Origin: Ascarosepion bandense
Taxonomy: Eukaryota > Mollusca > Cephalopoda > Sepiida > Sepiidae
Reading direction: 5' to 3'
NCBI GenBank assembly: GCA_037127315.1
Contig: JBBBDQ010001609.1
Span: forward strand, 697,005 to 761,004
Length of the DNA: 64,000 nucleotides
Below are positions 28,947 to 40,139 of the stretch, piece after piece. The notes under the pieces were generated by a model. It did no database searches. It worked only from the letters and a program-made list of their open reading frames with translations, and was not told the DNA's origin. Made by a program: the position numbers and the translations under genes. Each line of letters starts with the position of its first letter. Positions within the stretch are counted from its first letter, which is position 1.

Positions 28947-30290
28947 TTTTTTTTTTAATCATCTCACCCCAAGCAAGGCATTTCACTGCCACTATAGCGC
29001 AGGGGGTTACATAGAGGGAGTGGGTATAGAAAATGTCAGAAGGAGGGTGATAGACGACTTAGGATGTACATAGGGAGAGAGTTGGAGAGAGTGGGTGTAA
29101 GTTAGTGTGTTAGGAGGTGTCTATTGACCTTACATTTAAACTCCTGGAGGTTGTAGCCGTCGGAGAAGCAAGCATGCGGTAGGGAATTCCACAGGCGGGA
29201 AGTGCGAGGAAAGAAGCTGTTGGAGTAGAAATTGCAGTTACATTTCATCGGTTTCACTGTAAAAGGGTGGGACCTAGTTGCCAATCTAGTATCTCGTGCA
29301 AATTCACATCTAGGGGGCACCAGGGATTTAAGTTCGTCAGAGCAGAAGCCATGAAAGTATTTATAGAAGAGGCACAGGGAAGCCACGTCACGCCGGTGAG
29401 AGAGATACTGCAGGTGGTCAGCCAAGTCGGTATCAATCACATTACAGATTCTTCGCTGTATTTTGTCAAGAACATCGAGGAGAATATAAGGGGCACCTGA
29501 CCAGATGTGGCAGTAGTACTCAATACACGGGCGGGTGGTGGATTTATATAATTGCAGGATAGATTCAGGCGGAAAGAATTTCCGGGCCCTGCACAGAGAG
29601 CCGACTTTCATAGCTGCGGATTTAGCAATGGATTCGACGTAGTCATTCCACTTGAGGTCCGCTGAGAGTGTCAGGCCAAGCAGGCGTAGTGATTTACTCT
29701 CTGGGAGGCAAGCCTGTTCCATGCTAATGGGAGGGAGGTGCGGTTGTCTGTGGTGGTTAATTGACAGCAGCTTCGTTTTGGAAGAATTGAATTTTACGAG
29801 CCATTTCTTACCCCAATCCACCACGGATTGGAGGTCCTTCTCAAGCTCGGCAGCGAGGTTCGCCTTGTCACCAACACCAGATTTTTGATCGAGGCGAGAG
29901 TAAACTGTGGTATCATCGGCGTACATGCCTATTTGTGATCTTATGGCATCGGGGAGATCATTGATATAGATTAGAAAGAGCGTAGGACCTAGGATAGAGC
30001 CTTGGGGTACACCCGCGTTTGTAGGGTATTTCTGGGAGGCTTGTCCGTTTAATACCACCTTCAGTGTGTGGTTAGAGAGGAATGACCGGATTAAGTCCAA
30101 CAAATGTCCAGCTATGGCATAGCTTCGCAGTTTACGTAGAAGGCCTGCATGCCATATTCTGTCGAATGCTTTAGCGATATCCAAGGCATCGGTTCGGGCT
30201 TCACCATTCTTGTCGAGATCCTGGTATATATACTCGGTGATGGTCGTTAGCATCTCAGCAGTTGACCTGGTGAAGCGGAAGCCATACGAG
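28947..30290 (-). mobile_element. Jockey/CR1-like LINE, 5'-truncated, best preserved copy
   Basis: Runs from the poly-A end (T-run 28947-28956 on the plus strand) through a 3' UTR to a coding region. Similarity to the 49-kb copy ends near 30290 (YGFRFTRSTAEM). The reading frame is unbroken from there to the natural stop. The N-terminal endonuclease and the first RT motifs are missing. Confidence 0.8.
29102..30253 (-). CDS. LINE ORF2 fragment: reverse transcriptase to C-terminus (383 aa)
   Basis: Domains from the N-terminal end: RT motif A (ALDIAKAFDRIWHAG, about residues 23-37), motif B (AGVPQGSILGPTLFLIYIND, about 80-99), catalytic YADD (about 111-114), then DWGKKWLVKFNSSKTKLL and LRLLGLTLSADLKWNDYV. 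The C-terminal domain ends in RTSRLWNSLPHACF and VNRHLLTH. All three RT catalytic aspartates are present. The first ATG is only the first Met within a frame that opens further upstream, so this is not a true start. It copies LINE RNA into DNA when part of a complete ORF2. A complete element would also need an endonuclease, which is absent here. Confidence 0.8.
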   Translation of the reverse strand: MLTTITEYIYQDLDKNGEARTDALDIAKAFDRIWHAGLLRKLRSYAIAGHLLDLIRSFLSNHTLKVVLNGQASQKYPTNAGVPQGSILGPTLFLIYINDLPDAIRSQIGMYADDTTVYSRLDQKSGVGDKANLAAELEKDLQSVVDWGKKWLVKFNSSKTKLLSINHHRQPHLPPISMEQACLPESKSLRLLGLTLSADLKWNDYVESIAKSAAMKVGSLCRARKFFPPESILQLYKSTTRPCIEYYCHIWSGAPYILLDVLDKIQRRICNVIDTDLADHLQYLSHRRDVASLCLFYKYFHGFCSDELKSLVPPRCEFARDTRLATRSHPFTVKPMKCNCNFYSNSFFPRTSRLWNSLPHACFSDGYNLQEFKCKVNRHLLTH

Positions 30291-30727
30291 ACGATTCGAC
30301 TTCCTCTCCCATTCCGTCTTAACTGACCATTTTATTGAACTCTCTGTTAATTGTATTTTTCCGTACAAAAAAACACCGTTATTTGTTTACTCTTTACGTG
30401 TTGTGTAAATCTTTCCACTTGGGATTTACCTTGTTATTTATATCGTTCTCTCGATATAGCAGAATATAAGCTGCTGTTTTGTGCGTGTAAATATACTTGG
30501 TCTTTGCCAGCTAAGGGACAATATAATTAAAGCTTTCTCTGTGTTTCTTATGCTCCCTGCCTTGTGGGTCAGTGGCTTCAATAATTAAATAATTATGATA
30601 ACATATGATAACTAATTATGATAACTCAATTCTTGTCTTGCCTCCTATTACTATCGTTATTTTTATTGAATAAAAGAACAACGACGCAACAAAATTACGC
30701 TGGATTAGAAACCTACGAAATACGGAC
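30291..30727. other. Unidentified spacer between two LINE copies
   Basis: AT-rich, no ORF. Possibly retroelement-derived but no ends could be defined. Confidence 0.35.
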
Positions 30728-32066
30728 AAACCTCCCTTCACACGAACGCGGGTGTCCCTCAAGGCTCTATTCTAGGTCCTACGCCTTTCCTTATCTACAT
30801 TAACGATCTCCCCGATGTAATAGGATCCCAAGTAGGCATATACGCTGACGACACTACAGTTTACTCTCGTCTTGATCAAAAATCTGCCGAGGCTGGCAAA
30901 GCAAACCTCGCTGCCGAGCTTGGAAAGGACCTCGAATCCGTGGTGGACTGGGGTAAGAAATGGCTCGTGAATTTTAATGCTTATAAAACGAAGCTGCTAT
31001 CTATTAACCATCACAGACAATCGCTCCTACCCCCCATTAGCATGGATCAGGCTAGTCTCCCTCAAAGTAAAACACTGCGCCTCCTCGGGTTAACTCTCAC
31101 ATCAGACTTCAAGTGGAATGACTATATAGAATCCATAGCTAAATCCGTTGCTCAGAAGATCGGTTCTCTATGCAGGACCAGGAAGTTTTTTCCCAGCTGA
31201 AACAACCCTGCACATATACATATCTGTATTCACTTACGCGCAAATACCGTTGGGAAAGGTATTAATCCGTCTCTTCCTTCCAGTTATGAGTCAAATAACA
31301 GAACAGATTAGGTTCTATAGCCTTGGCAGGCAACCAGTCTACCGCAGAAAGTAATGGCAACCTATTGCGGGATAATCTCCTGCCCAATCAATCATGACAC
31401 TTTCGAGACATGATCGCCCAAAGTGTGTATCACGTATGGCATTTAACTGACACAACGGCTGACTGAAGGTGCCTATAAAGAGATACTTTTACGCGCTTCT
31501 TTGTTTATGAACATACTATGGAAGACTGGGATACATTTTTATTATTATCGATATTTATTTATTATTTCTTACTCTTTTCTTGTTCCAGTGTCTCACTGAC
31601 GCTTTATATCTTCAATATAACTGATCCTGACTTGGCAGCCCATCTTCAGTCGCCTTATCACGGACGTGATGTGGCTTCCCTCTGTCTTTTCTACAAGTAT
31701 TTTAATGGCAGCTGATCTGAGAAGCTTTTTTCTCCGGTTCTCCGACCACATGAATATACTCGTGCTGCTAGATTGACATCAAGGTCTCACCCTTTTATCA
31801 TCGAAATAGATAAATTTAACTGTCTCTTCTACTCTCACAGTTTCTTTTTTCGCACTTCCCGTTTGTGGAACTCACTTCCATTTGCTTGCTTCCCTGATAG
31901 CTACAATGTACAAAAGTTTAAATGCAACGTCAATTGCCATTATTGATCTACTTGATTCCCATCCATCTCTTATCTTTTCTTCGACATTTCCTGTACTTTT
32001 TTCTCTCACTGTAACCCTCCTGTGCACTAGTGTCATTCCTGCCTTGCTTGTGTTATGAGGATACAT
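30728..32066 (+). pseudogene. Jockey/CR1-like LINE copy, broken by a SINE
   Basis: Part 1 (30728-31221) reads AGVPQGSILGPTPFLIYIND, GIYADDTTVYSRLDQKSAEA and SDFKWNDYIESIAKSVAQKI. Part 2 (31590-32066) carries the C-terminal region (DVASLCLFYKYF, FRTSRLWNSLPFACF equivalents with frameshifts) and the 3' end ctgccttgcttgtgttatga. It lacks RT motif A, and stops and frameshifts make it inactive. Confidence 0.75.
31222..31468 (+). mobile_element. SINE-A without head, inside the LINE
   Basis: Starts at attcacttacgcgcaaatac and ends in the gactgactga-type tail. It interrupts the LINE coding region. Confidence 0.75.
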
Positions 32067-32131
32067 TTATATATAAAAATAATAGTAATAATGTCTAAAA
32101 AGTTATAGTAAGGGATTCTATTAAGTCCTAC

Positions 32132-32579
32132 TTGTTATTACAGAAAAGTTTTAATTCATGAAGTATTAAGGAAATTAGAAATAGAACGTTTGGAAGATGA
32201 TAGAATGTCCGAGAAAATTCGAGTAGATTAGAGAGAATTCTAAAGGATTCTAGAATATGCAAATTAGGTGTTAGTCCCTATAAAAATAGGCTTTGGGAAG
32301 AGAGTGGTTAGTTGTTAATAGGATTTGCGGACATTATCAACTCCGTCCCGATTCGTGGATCTGTGCATCCAACCGAAAGAATCTCTAAGAAACGTTGCCG
32401 ATCAACTAAAACCTAAAAGAGAACCTCATGGAACTAAAAGGATAAATAGATATTTTTGACTCTTTCATTGATCAAACTAATAATTATTCTTTAGGTTTTC
32501 CTAAAAAGTATAGCACTTAAACTTCTTCGCTATCTTAACTGGGTAAAGATATTTGACATCTTCCTTCCCTTTCGTAACA
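32132..32579 (+). mobile_element. Candidate solo LTR
   Basis: Begins TGTTA and ends TAACA, with a TATAAAAATAGG box at about 32279. The length (about 450 bp) is suitable for an LTR. The flanks (cctact and cttact) are similar but not an exact duplication, and no second copy is in the window. Confidence 0.25.
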
Positions 32580-32641
32580 CTTACTAGTCACTCTGCCAGT
32601 AGTAAAATCTGTTTTCTGTTTTGAATGCAAAAAATTGTAAA

Positions 32642-32930
32642 TTTTGTATATATATCATTTTGTGTTTACACCTGTTTAGGATGTGGTTTCCGGCTTTCTC
32701 TTTTCCAATCTTTTCACTCTTTTCTTTTTTCTTTTTTTCAGTTGGAGTAGATAGACTAAACTATCGCCCAGTTCACACTCCACCCACGTCTATTGAACAG
32801 GTGAAGAGGCTCATCCCTTGTTTCCTGTTTAGGATGTGGTTTCCGGCTTTCTCTTTTCCAATCTTTTCACTCTTACGTAACCCCCTGCACATCAGTGGCT
32901 TTACCGCCTTGCTTGGGGTGATATGATTTT
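32642..32930 (+). mobile_element. Jockey/CR1-like LINE 3' UTR with internal duplication
   Basis: A 50-bp block (ctgtttaggatgtggtttcc ...) occurs twice, at 32671 and 32826. The element ends cttgcttggggtgatatgat plus an A-rich tail. Non-coding. Confidence 0.7.
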
Positions 32931-32939
32931 AAAAAAAAG

Positions 32940-34398
32940 TAAATTAAATATTTGTATGTGATTTTTACTCTGAGTTTTTGTCAATCATATTTTTTTCTTT
33001 TGTTACACTTAACACGTAACACTTGGAATAAAGTGTTTATGAAAAAAACATACCAAAATTGTGATGAAAATAGATTTAGAACGTTTCCTTTCCATTGGTT
33101 TAGTAGAGATATTAGATATACCCGTGTTTAGTTAAGTAGATTTAGGGCGTTGTATGCTGTGTACTTATTCACTGTTGTGTTCAGTACGACGTGACGTTTG
33201 TTGGGGACCAAAAAGGAAGTCCCAGCTTGTCTCCAAAGCATCACGTCAACCAAAAGAAGAGAGTGATTTTACGCTTTTTTTACTATATAGATAAATTTAC
33301 GTACCCCATTTAGCAGAATTTTTTTTAAAAAATAGGGTAATCCCACAGTTATTTTAAACTCTTTATTACTGAAGTTTTCAATATATATAAAAATATAATT
33401 CGTTCCATAATTCGTCAGATATTAATTTCGAGGCTGCAGAATCGTTTAAGGGTTATCAACAGGGAAGACGATACCAGTTGTTTATCATCTATTTGGGCTA
33501 ATACCCTTGAAAAAGACATGAATCCGCCAATCCCTAACCATCTTCAGATACATTGATATTTATTCAGCTTAATATTACACAAAACTACAAAAAGAATATA
33601 AGCCTTGAGGTTTCTAACAACCAGAATTAGTTAACCGGTTTCGAATTTTACTTAGGTCTGCTAATTTTCACTTTAAACTAGCACCCATAAGAAGGGAATG
33701 AATCAACATTTTCTGGGCTCTGTTCCCTCATATTACTCAAGAATGTCTATCATCTAGCATGTTTGGATTGTTGACGGAGAAGAAATAGGATGAATGAGCT
33801 TTTTATTAAGCAACTCGACCATAATTATTGCCCAAGTATTAATAGTTGTAAAACAATAAATTTTACAATCATTGTCAACCTTGACATGGTCAAATATTTC
33901 AATTATTCATAATATTTAATGACCTAACCCAACTTTAACTCAGGGTTGCATTCATGAAGAAACCATTAACGAACTCACTGGGAATGGACTGCAAGATTGG
34001 CACGTTAAGCGTCATTTTACTAAAGCCTCTCCTAAAGATATTAATCAACAGTAACCAGAAAAAAAAATCGAATTACCTCAGAAATGCGTTAAAAAGAAAT
34101 CATACCGAACACTTCACTTGTATTTAACGGAGGAGTGATTGAAATAGAGTTTCCATTACTAAATATTTTAATTCCTTGGTGTGTGTCATTCTCTCGAGCA
34201 AAATCTGTTAGGCTCACAAATCTCGGGAGAGAAAAAAGTCATTATACAGAAAATTCTCCGTTAATGTCGTTTCAGTCAAAATCGTCGAAACAAAAATGGT
34301 ATATCATTTTACAATATCAAAAATAATAAATAAATGCAAGTAGCAACTTCCGATTCGAAATTTCTTGTGTGTGTTCGTTATACACAATGAAACGACTT
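32940..34398. other. AT-rich intergenic DNA, no gene seen
   Basis: No recognised coding, RNA or repeat signal. One 63-codon frame at 34135 has no features. Confidence 0.45.
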
Positions 34399-34399
34399 C

Positions 34400-34807
34400 A
34401 GTATTTGTCTATATTTCTGAGATGAGGTAGTATTTACAGTATTTACATTTTTTTTTACTATTGTCTTCATCTTAGTTGTCATTTGTACGACGTTTCGGCT
34501 GTTGTACACTCTGGCCTTCTTCAGGTGCTAGAAATTTCAGACAGAACCCTTTATTGCAATCACTGGGGTATATGAACTCCATTCCTTGCCTCTTTTGGAA
34601 GTCATGCGTTATCTCCCTTTATTGCAATCACTGGGGTATATGAACTCCATTCCTTGCCTAAGGATTTCTTTTGGATGTTATGTGTTTTCTCCCTTAAACC
34701 CTGTAAGTGACTTGTTCACCGCTGTTGTAGCCTGGTATTGAACTCACAAGCCTTTGGGTCAAGTTACAGTAACTAACCAACGTCTGTATCTACTAGGCCA
34801 TGTGTCC
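34400..34807 (-). mobile_element. SINE-C copy with internal 70-bp duplication
   Basis: Minus-strand copy with tRNA-like head (acatggcctagtagatacag, B-box-like gagttcaataccag) and tail. The block gcaatcactggggtatatga ... ccttgcct is present twice (about 34556 and 34626). Confidence 0.8.
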
Positions 34808-35040
34808 TAATAGTTGGAATAATGTAAATACTGAAACGACTTCAACTTCTTGGTTCGATGGAAAGTTTTTGACATAGAAATTATTGCGAATAGCAAAAGT
34901 CTATCTGTTTGTAATACAGGAATGTCTTTCTTAATAACAGCCACCGTTTGTAACTGTTCTGTATGAGAATATAATCTCGTTACTTCCACTAAATCGCTTA
35001 AAAACAGCATAGTTTGAAGAAAAAAGATCCCAAACTTAAT

Positions 35041-35252
35041 AATAACGAAGTTTTTCCATCAGAATGTTTATACTTTTATTAACAGGAAAAATCAGAGTAT
35101 TTTTTACTTATTTGTTAAAGTTTTTTAATCTTTTCTAAAACGTTCAAAACTTTGGGAAAAATCTTGTTTTTATTTTCGTTGGCGGGGAGCCAAATCGTAA
35201 CGAGAGTTTACAAGGGAAAACGTCATATTTACATGATCACTTATTTTTCCCG
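35041..35252 (-). repeat. Repeat family X, partial inverted copy
   Basis: Inverse of 35690-35905 (landmark ctccccgccaacgaaaataa on the minus strand). The two form an inverted repeat with a loop of about 440 bp. Confidence 0.6.
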
Positions 35253-35499
35253 TGACAAGATTTTTAAAATCGACAATGAATGGAAGCATCTATATAAGTC
35301 TTACTCACATTGAGGCATCAATGGTATTGGCAAAATTCTATTCCACATTTGTATCGCGCATTGTTCAATCTCTGAACTGAGGAAAAGTACTCAATATTGG
35401 GTTAGAGGGTTTGTAGAATCGAAGCTCCATTTCAATATCTGATCAGAAAAAAATCGAACGAAGCTATTTGCACCCACATCATCACTCAAAAAGACAAAA

Positions 35500-35955
35500 C
35501 GAAATCCCATAATCTAAGCCTGACAAACATTATTTAAAATGAGACAGATGCAAAAAGAAAATTTTAAAATATTTTTTAAAAATAATGCTTTCAAAAATAA
35601 GTTCATTCATTTGTAAATAAGTCCCGAAAGTTTCATTAAAATCCGACAAGTATTTGATTTTTGCAAAAATTTCCAAATTAATGTGTTTGTCACCGGAATA
35701 AAAATGAGTTGTTATATTAAGTTTTTCATTGCATACTCTCGTAACGATTTAACTCCCCACTAACAAAAATAAAAACAAGATTTTGACCAAAATTTCGAAC
35801 GTGTTAGAAGGAATTAAAAATTTAAGCAATAATTTAAAATATTTTGAACTTTGCTCTTAGTAATAACATAAACATTTTGATAGAAAAAGTACGTTTTTAT
35901 TAAATTTGAGACTTTTCCTTCATATTATACCGTTTTTTCGACGATTTAGTGGAGG
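35500..35955 (+). repeat. Repeat family X, partial direct copy
   Basis: Colinear with 985-1400, sharing ttccaaattaatgtgt and taacataaacattttgat. No ORF. Confidence 0.6.
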
Positions 35956-35959
35956 TACC

Positions 35960-36861
35960 TATTATATTCTTATACATAACCGTTATGAGATGATAGAAAT
36001 TAATTATTAAGACATTATAATTTTTTTACGACTTAAAATACCCGAACATTTAGATAGTTGCTCGTAAACTCATTTAATGTTGCATTTAACTTGGAAACAA
36101 ATGAAACGTTTAATTAACAACTGTGAATAAAAATAAGAAATATCATGACAGTGAAAAATAGTATTGTTAAGAATTTTATTCAAGAAAATATAAATGAGCA
36201 CGCATGCGCATGCCTGTTTGTGTCCAGCTATTTATTTGTACGACCTTCGTTATTTACAGTATAATGAATGATTTTTTGGTGGGTTTATTATTGAATTCTG
36301 ATGTTTCTGTTTTTTCGTGCTTACGTGTTGCTTAAAATATAGGAAATTAATTAGGTTATTATTAAAGAAAAAATGTATGACAGTAGTTTTCTAAGCAATA
36401 GTCGTGGTCTAGAGATAGTCTAAAGAATGCCTTTGAGAGGCGTAAAATGATTTTAAAAATAATTTTAAAACAGAAAAATGAAAATTATTAACAGTAATAA
36501 ATAGGGAAAGTCTATTTGCATCACAAATTTTTAAATATAAATTGTTATTGAGACACTGGAACAAGAAAACAGTTGGAAGTAATAAAGTATCGATAAATGT
36601 ATGAATTATTGATATCCATCTTTAATGTTTCAGTGGCGAATACTAAATAAAAAGTAGTCTCTTCTCTTCATTGGTTACAAATTTCAAAATCCAGTGTGAA
36701 ATCTAATTTTGACCAATAAAATAAAAGGATTGACCCCTTATCGATGGAAAAAGACGAAGTAAAATTTCGCAATCTAGAGTGAATTATTTTCCGGCCAATG
36801 AAAAGAAAGCGATTTACAAACTCGAGAGAAATTCACAAGCCTGAGTGAGAAAGTTCTTTAA
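35960..36861. other. Intergenic; low in repeats
   Basis: AT-rich sequence without SINE or LINE signals, leading into the candidate promoter. Nothing else is supported. Confidence 0.4.
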
Positions 36862-36870
36862 TATAAATAG
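36862..36870 (+). promoter_or_regulatory. Candidate TATA box upstream of possible first exon
   Basis: TATAAATAG lies 100 bp upstream of the ATG at 36962. A 23-codon upstream ORF starts at 36880. The motif is close to the ideal TATA consensus, but AT-rich DNA gives such matches by chance. Confidence 0.35.
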
Positions 36871-36961
36871 AGAAAGAAAATGGAATCGGTGAGATGGAAG
36901 AAGAGATCAGATAAGACACCGCCACAATGTAAGGCAGAAATTTCAAGCTTCTGAACCGGAC

Positions 36962-37108
36962 ATGTCTCGTCGACATACATTCATTTTTCTTCTTCTACCT
37001 ATTTTCCTTTATCTCTTCTTGTTCGTCCTCACTATTCTCGCCGTCAACAAAGAAGAAAAAGACAACGGCAACAACAGTAAGACACTTCAACTGACTCCTA
37101 AAAATTAA
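36962..37108 (+). CDS. Possible first coding exon with signal-anchor leader (48 codons)
   Basis: The ATG opens a frame beginning MSRRHTFIFLLLPIFLYLFL. That is a basic N-terminus, then about 22 hydrophobic residues, then a hydrophilic, Asn- and Lys-rich stretch. The frame stops at 37106. A good 5' splice site (ACA|GTAAGA, intron starting 37077) lies inside it, so the coding exon may end at 37076. A TATA box and 5' UTR-like sequence precede it. No family is recognisable. It may be the start of a secreted or type II membrane protein; chance cannot be excluded. Confidence 0.35.
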   Translation: MSRRHTFIFLLLPIFLYLFLFVLTILAVNKEEKDNGNNSKTLQLTPKN

Positions 37109-37195
37109 CGTCAATAAGTATAATTTTCCTTTCTTGTTTTTTCTTTCTTTTCACTTTCTCGCCGCCAGCAAAATGAAAGAAGGGAAAACAGACTT

Positions 37196-37590
37196 TAGTA
37201 ATATTTGTCTATATTTCTGAGATGAGGTAGTATTTGCACTATTTACATTATTCGGGCTATTATCCTCATCTTTGTTGCCATTTGTTTGACGTTTAATAAT
37301 ATATCATTCTATTTGTTTATATTTCTTAGATGAGGTAGTATTTACACTATTTACATTATTCGTACAATTGTCCTCATCTTCGTTGCCATTTGTTTGACAT
37401 TTAATAATATATCATTCTATTTGTCTATATTTCTGAGATGAGGTAATATTTACACTATTTACATTATTCGTACAATTGTCCTCATCTTCGTTGCCATTTG
37501 TTTGACATTTAATAATATATCATTCTATTTGTCTATATTTCTGAGATGAGGTAGTATTTACACTATTTACATTATTCGTATTATTTGTTT
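37196..37590 (-). repeat. 108-bp tandem array of the SINE-C tail, about 3.6 copies
   Basis: ttaataatatatcattctat recurs at 37293, 37401 and 37509. Each unit contains the SINE-C tail (tgaggtagtatttacact ... gttgccatttgtttgac) on the minus strand. Confidence 0.85.
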
Positions 37591-37705
37591 TGAAATTCCT
37601 GGCATCTGAAAGAGGCTGGAGCGTATAACGGCCGAAACGTCGAACAAATGGCAACAAAGATGATAACAATAGTCCGTATAATGTAAATACTGTAGTCTTT
37701 ATTAC
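37577..37705 (+). mobile_element. SINE-C tail in opposite orientation
   Basis: attcctggcatctgaaagag ... ggccgaaacgtcgaac, then the tail to ~37700. It meets the minus-strand array head to head. Confidence 0.75.
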
Positions 37706-37739
37706 TACCCTGTTAATCATCGCCTGCATACACACATTT

Positions 37740-38335
37740 CGCTACAATTAATAACTCTGGATTTATTTTACTCCATACAACACTTTCTCTTTGAACATTT
37801 ATGTATTTAATAATTTCTACAAATTGATGTTATTCTGTTCATTAATAAATTTACACTTAAACATAAAAACGAAACACTTTTATTCTTTCCAACTGTCTGA
37901 TGATAATTATAACTTGTGGAGAATTCGGTTATGCTTGGCACAAGGCCATTTTAATAAACACGATCGAGCTTCCCCTATATTTGTACGCCGGAGGGGCTAA
38001 AGCCTAAACCAATTGTGGTGCCTCTTTGTCTCGCTTTTTAGCACTTTTCTTCTGATTAACGACTTAATATGAAACTGTGCCTTTCATTTTCTTGAATTGT
38101 CATAAGAAACAGTTTCAGTGAAGTGTAAAGTAAATTTATTTATGTTCCTTAGATAAATGTGAGTGAAACAAGTTGAAATTACGAGGGTCATTAAACGAAA
38201 AATCACAATCGAATCTACAACACACCGAAATAGACAAATGTTAGAATTTGAAACGAACGGCGATTGTTTTTTTTATAACTGAGAAGTCCGAGTAACTCTT
38301 AGAATAATAATCTTCATCTATGTGTCGTGTCCCTT
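37740..38335. other. No supported feature
   Basis: No recognised gene or repeat. Confidence 0.4.
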
Positions 38336-38830
38336 TAGGATCAGGCGATCATGGCTCTCCACAACTTAATGCCTTTTGTAACCCCTAGTAATGTTTCTCT
38401 TAATCTCCTAATCCCTGTTTTACAAACCATTAATACAAACGCGTTAGGTAGATTATACACTGCTTTTCTCAGTTCCAGTTGCTTTTAATATGACCTGTGA
38501 ATGTCAACATTTTCAAGTTCTTTTTCCTTATTATGTGCCCTAGAAATTTCACCTCTGTTTATGATACTATTTATAAGTGTCTTTTTCCTTCTCATTTTTC
38601 TAAATCTTTGTCGTTGTTCCCGTGTTCCATCCATGGTATTCTCAGTAGACGTTTTTAAAACCAGCTTTCCGCTGTTTAAAGTCTTTCTCTATTTGTGATG
38701 AGACGGTCCAGCATTCACTGCTATATAACAGTATCGATATGATATAACAGTTCAGTACATTTTTCGTAGTCTCGTTGTCCCAAAAATTTAAACCAGAAGA
38801 TCGAGCAGAATATGTATTGGAAGTATTATA
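38336..38830 (-). pseudogene. RTE-type LINE, C-terminal fragment (diverged)
   Basis: The minus-strand translation has NVLNCYIISILLYSSECWTV and downstream pieces aligning with the MRKEGLEN... region of the 14-kb copy, with several frameshifts. It represents a different RTE subfamily or an old copy. Confidence 0.65.
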
Positions 38831-38919
38831 ATTGTAAATATTCTCAGTCAAACACACCTGAGTAATATTGTTCGTTAGTGGAATCCGAGTCATGATGCAA
38901 CACGAACAGTCTTGACTAG

Positions 38920-39258
38920 TCAGTCTTTTTCCGATGCTGCTGTTGCCGGTGTTTCCGGTTCCACTGTTCGGTTTGTTTTAGGGCACATCTTCGCCACGTG
39001 CCCTGCTGCTCCACATATCCAGCAATGTGGTTTTCTTCCCTCTACCACTACAAACATCCTCCTTCCTCTGCATATTAATACATCAGGAATCCTGATGAAT
39101 TCCTCGCGGTTAAGCACCACTTTAAGTTCAAAATCCTCCGTAGACACTCCTGACTTGCTCACCACACGAATCACTGCCTCAACTGAGCCAAACTGGACAA
39201 AATTTTTGTTTTCGGTTCGTTGCTGGTGAAGCAAGGATTTTCTCGCTGAAATGGCCAC
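38920..39258 (-). CDS. LINE ORF1 (gag-like) fragment with CCHC zinc knuckle, 112 aa
   Basis: Residues 79-92 form C-x2-C-x4-H-x4-C (CWICGAAGHVAKMC), a nucleic-acid-binding zinc knuckle. The preceding part (EFIRIPDVLICRGRRMFVVV) resembles the domain before the knuckle in ORF1 of Tx1/L1-type invertebrate LINEs. The full ORF1 is normally several times longer. The frame ends at a natural stop after an Ala/Thr/Glu-rich tail. No ORF2 follows it. It would bind element RNA if functional. Confidence 0.65.
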   Translation of the reverse strand: MAISARKSLLHQQRTENKNFVQFGSVEAVIRVVSKSGVSTEDFELKVVLNREEFIRIPDVLICRGRRMFVVVEGRKPHCWICGAAGHVAKMCPKTNRTVEPETPATAASEKD

Positions 39259-39432
39259 TCAACGAATGTAAATTTTGGAATTTTTCGATGTACTATATAT
39301 ATTTTGCTCTTTAAATAAATAATACTATTTAAATCGAGCCCTCGAATTGGATCAATCTTAAAATTGATAAAATTAATATTAATAGGATCTGGTTTGGGGG
39401 ATTTTACCTAAATGTTCATCCTGTTTGGATTT

Positions 39433-39467
<35 letters not shown>

Positions 39468-39828
39468 ACGTAATAATTTTTTATGAAAGGGACATGGCAT
39501 GCGAAAATGTGATATTTGAAAAGAGACGAAAGCAGCACAGCTCAAAAAATCTTTGATGATGGAATATGAAAAACACTGGACTATTTATATTTATATGTTT
39601 ACCGGAATCTACAAAGGGTCTACGAAATCTATATATAAAATTCTGTGACTACATTTAGTTCATCCGTCCGTCCATCGCACCCTCTAAAAATAGCCATAAA
39701 TTGACCGTTCGAAACCAAATTTTGGGGATAGGTGCAAACAGACAAAAGAATGCAAAATACAGTTCGTTTTACTAACGTGAGTTAAAACCGCAAGGGAGAT
39801 GCTTTGTCAAAGTACTTTCCCCATAGGA
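39259..39828. other. AT-rich DNA with short (AT)n
   Basis: (AT)n at 39437-39464. A segment from 39630 (tctatatataaaattctgtg) looks like a repeat 5' end, preceded by A and starting TC, but there is no 3' end to support a Helitron. Confidence 0.4.
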
Positions 39829-40135
39829 TGTGCATTGTGGTGCAGTGGATATCGTCTCGGAATGAGAAATCGGCGAAACGCGTTCGAATTCTAGTTGAAT
39901 TCCTTGCATTCACTTACGCGCAAATACCCTTGAGAAAGGTATTAATCCGTTTCTTTCCTCAAGTTATGGGTTAAATAACAGGACAGATTGGGTTCTATAG
40001 CCTTGGTCGGCAACCAGTCTATCACAGTCTAATGGCAAACTACTGCGGGATAATCATCTGCCCAGTCAGTCATGGCTCTTTCTGGGCGTGATTGCCCAAA
40101 CATGTATCACGCATGGCACTTAACTAACTGACTGA
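39829..40135 (+). mobile_element. SINE-A copy, full length
   Basis: Head gatgtgcattgtggtgcagt, B box gcgttcgaattct, body and tail aactaactgactgaa. The tail hairpin is partly decayed. Confidence 0.85.
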
Positions 40136-40139
40136 ATTA

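Noticed and set aside
29254..29888. Plus-strand and alternative-frame ORFs over the LINE
   Set aside because: They are shadows of the 383-codon reverse transcriptase frame on the minus strand.
39630..39830. A fourth Helitron (starts A|TCTATATATAAAATTC)
   Set aside because: A TC start after A is too weak alone and no hairpin plus CTAG end was found downstream.
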